Assembly: GCA_041653935.1 (NCBI GenBank)
Contig: JBAZEO010000007.1
Span: forward strand, 4,913 to 68,912
DNA: 64,000 bases
Direction of reading: 5' to 3'
From: JAYEHL01 sp041653935
GTDB lineage: Bacteria > Chloroflexota > Dehalococcoidia > E44-bin15
The notes beneath the pieces were generated by a model. The model was not told the DNA's origin, searched no databases, and worked only from the letters and a program-made list of their open reading frames with translations. The position numbers and the translations under genes were made by a program. Shown here one piece after another: positions 1 to 7,043 of this stretch (position 1 is its first letter; each line of letters begins with the position of its first letter).

Positions 1-2
1 CA

Positions 3-86
3 TTTGTGGCACTTCACAAGAAATATAACCGCAAAGAGTATTTTAGCGTTCGGCCTATTGAGATTGAGGAAAGGAAAAAGAAATAA
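3..86 (+). CDS. 3' end of an unidentified phage protein (partial)
   Basis: This is the last 27 codons of a gene whose start lies before the window. The reading frame is open from base 3 and ends in a TAA at 84-86 that overlaps the ATG of the next gene, a coupling typical of phage operons. The visible tail is rich in Lys, Arg and Glu (ending IEERKKK). No family can be assigned from so short a piece. Confidence 0.6.
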   Translation, partial: FVALHKKYNRKEYFSVRPIEIEERKKK

Positions 87-682
87 TGAGAACAAAGAAA
101 ACGGAAGAAATGACGATAATTCTACCGCAGTTGTCCATTGAGACAATGGAACTAACGCTTACAGGAGACTCACCGCTTATCTGTCATAAATGGAGCGAAA
201 AGGCAAAGAAGGAAATGCTCGCCAAGCAAATGAAACAGCCACAGCAGGCAAAGGAAGCGAAAGACCCTCGACAGGACTATGAAGACTCGCTTTATAAACT
301 CCCTGATGGTGGTTACGGTTTCCCTGCTGTCGCGTTTAAGGCCGCTGCTGTTGATGCTTGCAGTCACATTGACGGCGTGACAAAGGTCACAGCTCGTGGA
401 GCATTTCACATTATCGGCGATATGGTCAAGATAGACGGCGAACCTTCAATGCGCGAAGATATGGTGCGAATAGGCATGGGTACGGCTGACATCCGGTATC
501 GTGGAGAGTTCCGTGAGTGGAGTGCTACATTCATAATTCGTTACAATAAAAACGTTATCTCGCCTGAGCAGATTGTGAACCTGTTCAACACGGCGGGATT
601 TGCTGTTGGAATTGGAGAATGGCGACCGCAGAAGGATGGGTCATTTGGTATGAACTCTGTTGCCAAGTGGAAGAAACTCTGA
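86..682 (+). CDS. Conserved phage protein of unknown function
   Basis: A 198-residue soluble protein with no membrane segment. It has the look of a family common in phage early regions, with blocks such as SPLICHKWSEKAKKEM near residue 30, GFPAVAFKAAAVDACSHID near 80-98 and GEWRPQKDGSFG near 178-189. I recall the family but know of no assigned function. The gly-rich end and the beta-strand pattern would suit an RNA- or DNA-binding fold, which is only inference. The start is set by the TAATG overlap with the previous gene. A degenerate repeat tract follows directly. Confidence 0.75.
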   Translation: MRTKKTEEMTIILPQLSIETMELTLTGDSPLICHKWSEKAKKEMLAKQMKQPQQAKEAKDPRQDYEDSLYKLPDGGYGFPAVAFKAAAVDACSHIDGVTKVTARGAFHIIGDMVKIDGEPSMREDMVRIGMGTADIRYRGEFREWSATFIIRYNKNVISPEQIVNLFNTAGFAVGIGEWRPQKDGSFGMNSVAKWKKL

Positions 683-692
683 CGAAGTGTGT

Positions 693-970
693 ATGGCAGG
701 CATGGCGCGTTATGTCCTGGTTCGGAGGGGTACGGTAAGGCAGGCGAGGCGAGGGTAGTACGGTGGGTCTAGTCCAGGTAAGTTATGGCAGGCATGGCGA
801 GTTGGGTTGTGGTGTGCTTGGATGGTTCTGGCAAGGCAGGCGGGGCGGGTTCCGGCATGGTCAGGGTGGCCGTAAGAGGCATGGTTTGGCAGGCTAGGCG
901 GGTCGGTATGGGGCGGGTCTTGGTCAGGTGGGGACGGTTCTGGTAGGACATGGCAGGCGAGTCACAAGCG
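693..970 (+). repeat. Degenerate G-rich dispersed repeat tract (GGCAGGC..GGCG)
   Basis: The 300 bases after the stop codon contain no supported gene. They hold at least five imperfect copies of GGCAGGCATGGCG and variants (GGCAGGCGAGGCG, GGCAGGCGGGGCG, GGCAGGCTAGGCG, GGCAGGCGAG), joined by TGGT- and CGGT-rich linkers. The plus strand is strongly G+T rich and poor in A and C, unlike the flanking genes. A minus-strand open frame exists here, but its composition is simply that of the repeat and I do not accept it as a gene. Confidence 0.7.
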
Positions 971-1075
971 TAGGGTGCATAGTTAGTGCCTTTGCCCTCC
1001 AAAAATTCAGGTTGGCGAATTGCAACCGGTTTAACTAGCAAGATAGCAGATGGGACAGAAGGGAGTAGTTGGAGA

Positions 1076-1426
1076 ATGACGATTACAATATCAGAAGTGA
1101 AGCGTAAATGTATGATTCTGCCCGCTGACACGATTTATGATACATCAATCGGTAATCTTATAGCCGAGATGTTGCCAGCGTTGGAATATACACTTGCCGA
1201 TGCTTATCTATCGGATACAGGGAATCTGAATCTACAGGCGGCTCTCAATCTAGGTATGCTTGAGATTATATCGGGCGAATTCCTTCATCAATTGAGCAGG
1301 GAAATGCGTTGTGATAAAGAATTTTCAGTGGGCGGACTTGCCCTAGAAGAGATAGGTGAGCGTGGGCGGGAATTGATAAAGCAGGGAGCATCCAGGCTGG
1401 CTCCATTCCTAAGGACGGTTCGATAG
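1076..1426 (+). CDS. Hypothetical protein, 116 aa
   Basis: No family recognised. The frame is open from 986, but the first part lies in the end of the repeat tract. The ATG at 1076 is preferred because AAGGGAG (1059-1065) sits about 10 bases upstream. The protein is mostly helical and acidic, with a stretch of helix around residues 20-75. It ends just before a promoter region and is probably the last gene of the upstream operon. Confidence 0.55.
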   Translation: MTITISEVKRKCMILPADTIYDTSIGNLIAEMLPALEYTLADAYLSDTGNLNLQAALNLGMLEIISGEFLHQLSREMRCDKEFSVGGLALEEIGERGRELIKQGASRLAPFLRTVR

Positions 1427-1517
1427 ACTTTGCCGCCCAATAAATAAACCCGCTGACGGCTCAGGGTGGCAAAACGGGAGGCTGGTTGGGCGACTGGCCT
1501 CCCAACTTAACAAAAAA

Positions 1518-1547
1518 TTGACAATCATACATTCCACCTGGTATAAT
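1518..1547 (+). promoter_or_regulatory. Sigma-70 promoter P1
   Basis: A consensus TTGACA (1518-1523) and a consensus TATAAT (1542-1547) are separated by 18 bases. Predicted transcription start is about 1553-1556, exactly where the structured RNA element begins. It drives the HNH gene and the small genes after it. Confidence 0.85.
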
Positions 1548-1554
1548 GGAACTA

Positions 1555-1707
1555 GCGAAAACAAGAACAGTTAAATGAGCGGCGCTTTTTTATTAGGTAG
1601 TCTTATAACGGCTGTCCATACCACTAAAACGGTCATGGACATAAATGGCGGGCTTGTACGGCTGTTCTTGTTTTCGCAAATAAGGCGCGGCTCAGTGCAG
1701 GCCCGCC
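1555..1707 (+). ncRNA. Structured 5' leader RNA, element E1 (interleaved triple helix order)
   Basis: The transcript would start with helix strand A (gcgaaaacaagaacag, 1555-1570), whose exact complement lies at 1662-1677. Strand B (1577-1585, gagcggcgc) pairs with 1685-1693 with one mismatch. Strand C (1647-1653, ggcgggc) pairs with 1701-1707. A small hairpin (1614-1619 with 1635-1640) lies between B and C. The order A-B-C-A'-B'-C' makes every pair of helices a pseudoknot. Strand B is followed by a T run and C' by TTTTA. Two further elements share this layout with different sequences. The RNA nature is supported by this co-variation; the function is unknown. Confidence 0.7.
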
Positions 1708-1726
1708 GTTTTATGTACAGAGGTAG

Positions 1727-2470
1727 ATGTTATGCCATATAAGGACAAGGAAAAAACGCCGCGAACATGATAAACAGTGGAGAGACAACAATCGTGAAAA
1801 GATAAGGAAATATCAAAAGAAATATAGAGATAATAATCCCGATAAAATAAAAGAGAGGTTGAGGGTTTACCGAGATACTCACTTACAAGAAATGCGGGAA
1901 TATTCAAAACGTTGTCGGGAAGCACATCTAGATTGCATCAAAGAACGCCAGAGGTGTTATCGCGAGGCAAATCGTGAACGCATAAATGAATCGCGAAAAC
2001 GTTGGCGCAAGTTACATTCCGAACAATATAATAAAAAACATTGCGAAGAATCGAAATGTTACCGGAAGGCACACCCAGAACAAAATAAGCTCTGGCGCAA
2101 GGCACATCCAGAGCGAATTAAAGAATATACGAGGCGTTATCATGAGTCGCATCCTAATAATTATCGCAATTGGCAAAAGGCAAACGCTGATATATGCCGA
2201 GCAAACAATCATCGCAGGCGGGCCAGGTTCACAGAAGTAGAAAATACTCTTACTGTCAAAGAATGGCAAATCATAAAAGATACTTATAAGCACAAGTGTG
2301 TCTACTGCGGCAAGAAGCTGAAGAACCTGACGATGGATCATGTCATACCAATCTCGAAAGGTGGAGGGCATACCAAGGAGAATGTAGTGCCCGCTTGTAA
2401 GTCATGTAATTCTCGTAAGCGAGATCGTGAAGCACCCGCATTTCAGAGAGCGTTATTATACGCTGAATAA
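1727..2470 (+). CDS. HNH endonuclease with basic repeats (N-terminus apparently frameshifted)
   Basis: A site-specific homing-type endonuclease by family. Residues about 10-165 are a chain of basic repeats of the pattern YRExHxExxKEYxRRYR, likely DNA-contacting helices. The C-terminal HNH domain shows CVYCGKKL, the DHVIPISKGG catalytic block, a conserved Asn and CKSCNSRKR. The likely true start is the ATG at 1732, eight bases after CAGAGG, which would read MPYKDKEK. That frame breaks at an A6 run (about 1750-1755), and the ATG at 1727 then supplies the downstream frame. One extra A would explain this. It is the first gene after promoter P1 and RNA element E1. Confidence 0.8.
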   Translation: MLCHIRTRKKRREHDKQWRDNNREKIRKYQKKYRDNNPDKIKERLRVYRDTHLQEMREYSKRCREAHLDCIKERQRCYREANRERINESRKRWRKLHSEQYNKKHCEESKCYRKAHPEQNKLWRKAHPERIKEYTRRYHESHPNNYRNWQKANADICRANNHRRRARFTEVENTLTVKEWQIIKDTYKHKCVYCGKKLKNLTMDHVIPISKGGGHTKENVVPACKSCNSRKRDREAPAFQRALLYAE

Positions 2471-2481
2471 GGAGTGGAAAT

Positions 2482-2724
2482 ATGAGATGTAAAACTTGTG
2501 AAAACACCATCCAGAATGTACCGGCGCACCTGCGGGATGCTGCGACCTGGATATGCCATCGGTGCTCGTGCAGCGACCATACGACTGTAGTTGCCGCAAT
2601 GGTCAGGGCGGATGAGATAGAGGCCGACAAGCATCGCCACAATGGCAAAAAGCGCGGCAAGCCGATAACTATTGCGCCGAGAGGTGCAGGGATACCGACG
2701 TGTAGGCCGAGAGGAAAGGTATGA
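2482..2724 (+). CDS. Small zinc-finger-like protein, 80 aa
   Basis: No named family. The N-terminal third carries two Cys pairs (CKTC and CHRCSC) spaced as in a zinc ribbon, followed by a basic, Pro/Gly-rich tail. AAGGAGTGG lies 8 bases before the ATG. It overlaps the next gene by four bases, so the two are coupled. A nucleic-acid-binding role is plausible but unproven. Confidence 0.6.
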   Translation: MRCKTCENTIQNVPAHLRDAATWICHRCSCSDHTTVVAAMVRADEIEADKHRHNGKKRGKPITIAPRGAGIPTCRPRGKV

Positions 2725-2921
2725 AATATACAAAAGCAAAACTTGAGAGGATGTTGTCACTCCTACTTGATCGTTCGGTATTCATACCTTGTAAGCATTG
2801 TATTTGCAGCGATGACAAAGGTCACTGTGAATATCTTTTTGCTGGGTCTTGCCCGCAGTCTATTTGCGCCAAACTTGAAAGACTGGCTGATGAAGCGGCG
2901 AAGAAAGGTGGTGTGAAATAG
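2721..2921 (+). CDS. Hypothetical Cys-rich protein, 66 aa
   Basis: Starts at an ATGA overlap with the previous stop. The middle contains CKHCICSDDKGHC followed by a further two Cys, which suggests a small metal-binding domain. The ends are basic and helical. No family recognised. GAGAGGAAAGG upstream is a good ribosome site. Confidence 0.55.
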   Translation: MKYTKAKLERMLSLLLDRSVFIPCKHCICSDDKGHCEYLFAGSCPQSICAKLERLADEAAKKGGVK

Positions 2922-2922
2922 A

Positions 2923-3147
2923 ATGCGAATCGTTATAGATGGCACAGAGATTGGTTTTGCCATACAGACGAAAGATGATCTCGTGAAGTGTATCGAAGAG
3001 TGTAAAGATAGGGTTGTGAATGAGATATATAGCAATCTCTCAAACGAAGAAATACGTGACGTTCTCGTATCGAGCGAATACCGTGTGGGAGAACGCTTGA
3101 TAATGGAAGCAGGCAATAGATTAATGGAAGGTGGTGTGAAAAAGTGA
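2923..3147 (+). CDS. Hypothetical protein, 74 aa
   Basis: Begins one base after the previous TAG. The protein starts with a short beta segment (MRIVIDGTEIGFAI) and continues as charged helices. No motif is visible. Its position in the same tight operon and its good start context support it as real. AAAGGTGGTG upstream is the likely ribosome site. Confidence 0.5.
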   Translation: MRIVIDGTEIGFAIQTKDDLVKCIEECKDRVVNEIYSNLSNEEIRDVLVSSEYRVGERLIMEAGNRLMEGGVKK

Positions 3148-3323
3148 GCATTAAGGAAAGAGGCTTTGCCTCAATGGACGCGGATAAGCAGCGCGAGATA
3201 GCGCGTAAGGGCGGTCGATCCGCGCATGAGAAGGGAACGGCCCATGAGTGGGACAGTGAGGAAGCCAAGGCAGCCGGACGTAAGGGCGGCGAAGCGAAGA
3301 GAGCCAAGAACGGTACGGCTTAA
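3144..3323 (+). CDS. KGG-repeat stress-type protein, 59 aa
   Basis: The GTG at 3144 overlaps the previous TGA. The product matches the pattern of the KGG repeat family (bacterial general-stress, YciG-like proteins): GFASMDADKQREIARKGG, then EAKAAGRKGGEAKRAK. Two KGG-containing repeats are visible. Such proteins are small, very hydrophilic and probably disordered; their mechanism is not established. Several phages carry them. It was too short for a routine gene scan. Confidence 0.75.
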   Translation: MSIKERGFASMDADKQREIARKGGRSAHEKGTAHEWDSEEAKAAGRKGGEAKRAKNGTA

Positions 3324-3368
3324 TTTTTTTTGGCACTAAGGTTGAGGCTGTGGGTGTGGGTGTGGAAA

Positions 3369-3638
3369 ATGAGTGATTGTACGCGTTGTGGTAAATGTTG
3401 CCGCGAAGAAGTCTGTTTTATAGGGAGAATGGCATTGCTCTCAGATAAAACACCTTGCCCTGCGCTGTATCAGGAAGGTGACGGAAAATATTCATGCGCA
3501 TTTGTCTCTTTCGAGAGGGATATGGGAGTGGAGCCGTTAATAGCTGAAAGCCTTGGTATCGGTAAGGGATGCACCTACAATTGTGAGTTTGTAGAACTTG
3601 AGCAGCATGGACAAATAGCACTTAGTATTGATTGTTGA
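3369..3638 (+). CDS. YkgJ-like Cys-cluster protein, 89 aa
   Basis: Starts with MSDCTRCGKCCREEVCF, the CxxCxxCC signature of the YkgJ zinc- or iron-chelating family. Further Cys residues appear mid-chain and at the C-terminus (final IDC). The upstream extension of the frame from 3330 is low complexity (LWVWVW), so the ATG at 3369 is chosen. It is the last gene before promoter P2. Confidence 0.65.
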   Translation: MSDCTRCGKCCREEVCFIGRMALLSDKTPCPALYQEGDGKYSCAFVSFERDMGVEPLIAESLGIGKGCTYNCEFVELEQHGQIALSIDC

Positions 3639-3665
3639 CGGGCGGCGGGAGCGGTCAGGAAATGC

Positions 3666-3695
3666 TTGACAGTTGAGCGCGGGATGCGCTAAAAT
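3666..3695 (+). promoter_or_regulatory. Sigma-70 promoter P2
   Basis: TTGACA (3666-3671), an 18-base spacer and TAAAAT (3690-3695). The predicted start falls at the beginning of RNA element E2. It drives the replication operon. Confidence 0.8.
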
Positions 3696-3702
3696 ATATG
3701 TA

Positions 3703-3856
3703 GCGAATAGAAGGACGGTTTAAGGATGAGCCGCTTTTTTAATGTAAAATTTAATATTAGTCATGCCATTACACCTGAGATAGTAGTGGCATTCAATGGC
3801 GAGTTTGCAGAACCTCCTTCTATTCGCGTATTAGGGCGGCTCATTGCAGACTCGCC
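3703..3856 (+). ncRNA. Structured 5' leader RNA, element E2 (same layout as E1)
   Basis: Helix A is gcgaatagaagga (3703-3715) with its exact complement at 3815-3827. Helix B is atgagccgc (3726-3734) with gcggctcat (3836-3844), 9 of 9 pairs. Helix C is ggcgagt (3798-3804) with actcgcc (3850-3856), 7 of 7 pairs. A 9-bp hairpin (3763-3771 with 3784-3792) lies between B and C. B is followed by TTTTTTAATG and C' by TTTATTTATT. Order, spacing and the position right after a promoter match E1, though the helix sequences differ. This is the cleanest copy. Confidence 0.75.
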
Positions 3857-3888
3857 TTTATTTATTGTACGGGTGTGGGGGTTAAGGG

Positions 3889-4734
3889 ATGGCTAGGAAA
3901 AGAATGATTGATCCTTCGATATGGGATGATGAGGATGTGGGATCGCTTTCAGATGGAGCATTTAGAGTTTTTGTTGCCTGCTTTTCAAATGCGGATGATG
4001 AGGGACGCTTAGAAGCATCCCCTCGGAGAATTAAGGGAATTGCATTTGGTTTTAAGGATTCAGTAACAATTGAGGATGTCGAGAATTATCTTTTGGAGTG
4101 TGCGAATGGTATCCGATCATTCGTCTACTATTCGTCGAATGATCGTCGAATAGTAGAATTACGAAACTGGCACACTTATCAAAAAATAGACCGTCCCCAA
4201 GCTTCAAAGTTACCTAAATACGATGAGAATTCGGTAATCGTCGAACGTTCGACGAATGATCGACGAATGATCGACGACCGTTCGTCTGTAATAGAAAAGA
4301 ATAGAATAGAACAGAATAGAAGTAGTAGAAGTGCCGCAATTGCTTTCGATGCTAGCGTACCAGGAGACCCGGACAACAACCCCCACTCTTGTTTTATACA
4401 ACTTATAAACATACACCCGACGGGAGCCGACACCCAAGGTATATCCACATGTATGAAACTTCACGGCAATGAGATAACCATCGAGGCCATCCGCGAAGGA
4501 GGATTACAAGGTAAAGACCGTTGGAGTTATATAGCAAAGGACATTCTGCCAGGGATTATTGAGGCGCATAAACAATCCGAACTCAATGATTATACCGCCG
4601 ATGGCACATACAAGCCGCGCAAACCGTCACCAGGCATGAAGTTAGTTGAAGCTAATTTAGAGTTAGAACGAAAGCATCTTGCGAGATTGGAGGCTAAACG
4701 TCTTGAGCAGCAAGAAAAACGCGACACCGAATGA
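3889..4734 (+). CDS. Replication initiation protein (DnaD/O-like), contains the putative origin
   Basis: A 281-residue protein placed directly before the DnaB helicase, the usual position of a phage replisome organiser. The N-terminal 110 residues (RKRMIDPSIWDDEDVGSLS..) match the winged-helix domain seen in many phage initiators. A charged linker with DDR/NDRR repeats follows, then a C-terminal helical part (about 170-281) likely to contact the helicase. The linker-coding DNA carries palindromic iteron-like repeats and an A-rich stretch, as in the lambda O gene. GGGTGTGGGGGTTAAGGG precedes the ATG. Confidence 0.75.
   Translation: MARKRMIDPSIWDDEDVGSLSDGAFRVFVACFSNADDEGRLEASPRRIKGIAFGFKDSVTIEDVENYLLECANGIRSFVYYSSNDRRIVELRNWHTYQKIDRPQASKLPKYDENSVIVERSTNDRRMIDDRSSVIEKNRIEQNRSSRSAAIAFDASVPGDPDNNPHSCFIQLINIHPTGADTQGISTCMKLHGNEITIEAIREGGLQGKDRWSYIAKDILPGIIEAHKQSELNDYTADGTYKPRKPSPGMKLVEANLELERKHLARLEAKRLEQQEKRDTE
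4126..4332 (+). other. Putative phage replication origin (iterons plus A-rich unwinding element)
   Basis: Inside the initiator gene. First cluster 4126-4157: ctactattcg and its complement cgaatagtag flank a TCGAATGATCGT core. Second cluster 4238-4287: a perfect 18-base palindrome (4238-4255, tcgtcgaacgttcgacga) followed by two TCGACGAATGATCGACGA-type units. Immediately after, 4291-4332 is a purine-rich, A-rich tract with AGAATAGAATAGAA direct repeats. Iterons next to an easily melted tract, inside the initiator gene, are the lambda-type arrangement. Not tested. Confidence 0.65.
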
Positions 4735-6094
4735 AATAGCCTCTATGGGTTATGAACCTCCGAACAACATTGACGCGGAGCAATGCGTGCTTAGTGCAAT
4801 GATGCTTGATACGAAAGCCATACCCGTAGTTGCTTCAATGATCGGAAAGAATGATTTTTACAGGCCAGCTCATGGAGAAATATACGAGGCTATTTGGGCG
4901 CTATTTCAAGAGAAAAAGCCCGCCGACACAATTATGGTTCAGGAGGAGTTGAGAAAGCGCGGCATCCTCGATGAATGCGGCGGACAAGAATATCTCATGG
5001 CGATAATATATCAGCTTCCTTCTTCATCAAGGGCGGAATATTATGCTGAGATCGTTAAGGACAAGTCTGAACTGAGGGAACTTGCCAAGCTCGGTCGTGA
5101 AATACATGCCGATTGTTTCTTGACCAACACGACCGCCGCCGAATCGAGGGAAATGGCGATAACAAAACTACTGTCACTCAATAACAAAACAGCGCGTAGC
5201 GGACTCGTAAAAGTGGCTGAGGTCGTCACGGAGGTACATGAAGACATAGATAAAGCCGTCAGTGGTGAGAGTTTACCACTTGGACTAATGACCGGTATCA
5301 GGTCGGTTGATTCTATCACCACAGGCTTACAGGTCGGCTTGAATGTCATCGCGGCAAGGCCAAGCGCCGGTAAAACCGCGTTGATGCTTCAGATAGCGCG
5401 TAATAATAATGTCCCTATTGCATTCTTCAGCCTTGAAACTACCGCAAAGCAACTCGTAAGGAGGCTTATCACGGCGGGAACGGGTGTAAGTAATTATCAG
5501 ATGCGGCGCGGATTTCTCGACGAAGAAGAAATCAATATTGTTACCGACACCGTAAACACGATTTATAACATGCCATTCTATATTTACGATAAAGGATGCG
5601 ATATAAGCCGAATCATCGCTATGAGTAACCGCGCTAAACTCCAATATGGGATCGGCGCGGTAATGGTGGATTACTTACAACTCATCACGACAAGAGGCAA
5701 TTTCGGCTCGCGGGAACAGGAAGTGACCTATATAGCGCGTTCACTGCATGATTTGTCAATGCAGTTGGATATTCCAGTTATTGCCGCAAGTCAGTTAAAG
5801 CGACTACCCGAAGCGCGAAGAATGTCTAAACCATCCAAGGATGATTTACGCGAATCAGGTGAGATTGAAGCTGTTGCGTATTGTGTCATCCTACTGCACA
5901 ATCCTAAGCCTGAAATAGACGAAGGCAGTCCAAGGGATGCTTCTATTATAATCGCCAAATACAAAGACGGTACGACAAGCGATGTAGATGTTAAGTGGGA
6001 GGGCAAGCGGATAACATTTTACGATATTGAAACCAGACACGAGGAGGATCAATCGGATGCAGAAGACAAGCGAACCGCCTATTGGCGAAAATAG
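4703..6094 (+). CDS. dnaB: Replicative DNA helicase, DnaB family
   Basis: Unwinds DNA at the replication fork as a hexamer. The N-terminal domain begins GYEPPNNIDAEQCVLSAMML, as in bacterial DnaB. The RecA-like core has Walker A ARPSAGKTALM near residue 220, Walker B AVMVDYLQLI near 330 and the DLRESGEIE block near 390. The TTG at 4703 is chosen because GGAGG (4689-4693) lies nine bases upstream; an ATG at 4745 is the alternative. It overlaps the initiator gene by 32 bases. About 463 residues, a normal length. Confidence 0.95.
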   Translation: MSSKKNATPNEIASMGYEPPNNIDAEQCVLSAMMLDTKAIPVVASMIGKNDFYRPAHGEIYEAIWALFQEKKPADTIMVQEELRKRGILDECGGQEYLMAIIYQLPSSSRAEYYAEIVKDKSELRELAKLGREIHADCFLTNTTAAESREMAITKLLSLNNKTARSGLVKVAEVVTEVHEDIDKAVSGESLPLGLMTGIRSVDSITTGLQVGLNVIAARPSAGKTALMLQIARNNNVPIAFFSLETTAKQLVRRLITAGTGVSNYQMRRGFLDEEEINIVTDTVNTIYNMPFYIYDKGCDISRIIAMSNRAKLQYGIGAVMVDYLQLITTRGNFGSREQEVTYIARSLHDLSMQLDIPVIAASQLKRLPEARRMSKPSKDDLRESGEIEAVAYCVILLHNPKPEIDEGSPRDASIIIAKYKDGTTSDVDVKWEGKRITFYDIETRHEEDQSDAEDKRTAYWRK

Positions 6095-6245
6095 CACACT
6101 CAAGCTGGTTATCCATACGCAGTTTGGGTTGATAACATTCGAGACTGACGACAAGGATGAGATTAACGCCGCTATTACAGCAATAGCGGACTGTCGGAGG
6201 GAACGGCAGAAGGGTTTGGATAGCAGGAAAGAGCAGGCAGCGTGA
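6057..6245 (+). CDS. Hypothetical protein, 62 aa
   Basis: Overlaps the end of dnaB. The ATG at 6057 is preceded by GAGGAGG with a nine-base spacer. The product contains a short beta-rich core (LKLVIHTQFGLITFETDD) followed by an Arg-rich helix. No family recognised. Confidence 0.5.
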   Translation: MQKTSEPPIGENSTLKLVIHTQFGLITFETDDKDEINAAITAIADCRRERQKGLDSRKEQAA

Positions 6246-6261
6246 ATGAAAGGATTGAGAT

Positions 6262-6735
6262 ATGAATAAATTGCAATACAAGCGATGGAAAGAGTTTGCT
6301 ACCGGCATGGCAAAGAATTATCCGAATGCCACCGAGAGGCGTAGGCAAAGATTGCTGGCAGAGGTCAATAATTGGTTCGGTTGGCATGATGACGGTAGTT
6401 GGAAATATTACGTTTCTTGGGATGTAAGCCGCAAGATTCATAAGGATGATAGGTATAGTGCTAATTTGTGTTGTGACATCTTCAAAGAATCCTTCGAGAA
6501 ATACAATCATTACGATGAGGACTGCGATCGTTACGAAGAAGGTAAATTTTGGACTCAGTTGGCTTGTTGTATTCGCGCCGGATTGGATTGCGCCGCCGAG
6601 CCAAAAACAGGTGTTATTGGATTTACAATATCAGACCTAAAGAGTTTTTTCAATGAATCCATACCAAAGTGGATTTCAATATCGTTTGGCACAAATCTAA
6701 ATAAATGTGACCCAAGCGAGAGTATTTGGCTTTAA
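6262..6735 (+). CDS. Hypothetical protein, 157 aa
   Basis: Unrecognised, with many aromatic and charged residues (WFGWHDDGSWKYY near residue 36; YNHYDEDCDRYEE near 77). No membrane segment or nucleotide-binding motif. AGGATTGAGAT precedes the start. Part of the early operon after dnaB. Confidence 0.55.
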   Translation: MNKLQYKRWKEFATGMAKNYPNATERRRQRLLAEVNNWFGWHDDGSWKYYVSWDVSRKIHKDDRYSANLCCDIFKESFEKYNHYDEDCDRYEEGKFWTQLACCIRAGLDCAAEPKTGVIGFTISDLKSFFNESIPKWISISFGTNLNKCDPSESIWL

Positions 6736-6791
6736 TGATAGTGGTTCATTACGAGAAAATGAGCAGGCGGATAGAAAGGAATTGAGCAAAT

Positions 6792-7043
6792 ATGATCTAT
6801 GTGACACTAACGGACGCAGAAGGCCGGTTGGCTGGACGAATCACCTTATGGAATGACGGAACCGGCACGCCCGAAAAAGGAAACTACGTCTGCAAAATAA
6901 TACGTAAAAGTGGAGATTTTATCCAAGTAAATATTGAGGGATTTGATCGAGTCAATAACGACGCGATAGACCTGCTACGCGAGGCGTTAAACGCAGGCGG
7001 CGTGAGGTCGGTGAGGATTGAGGAGGAGAAGCAAGATGGGTAA
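6792..7043 (+). CDS. Hypothetical protein, 83 aa
   Basis: A small, probably beta-rich protein (MIYVTLTDAEGRLAGRITLW) with a helical end. GAAAGGAATTGAG lies just upstream. It overlaps the next gene by eight bases, so they are probably coupled. Function unknown. Confidence 0.5.
   Translation: MIYVTLTDAEGRLAGRITLWNDGTGTPEKGNYVCKIIRKSGDFIQVNIEGFDRVNNDAIDLLREALNAGGVRSVRIEEEKQDG

Noticed and set aside
769..1131. Minus-strand open frame of 120 codons
   Set aside because: It lies over the G-rich repeat tract; the protein is only the translation of the repeat and there is no ribosome site.
1555..1707. E1 as an ordinary intrinsic terminator
   Set aside because: The long complementary arms are about 90 bases apart, are not followed by a T run at the arm end, and other helices interleave with them.
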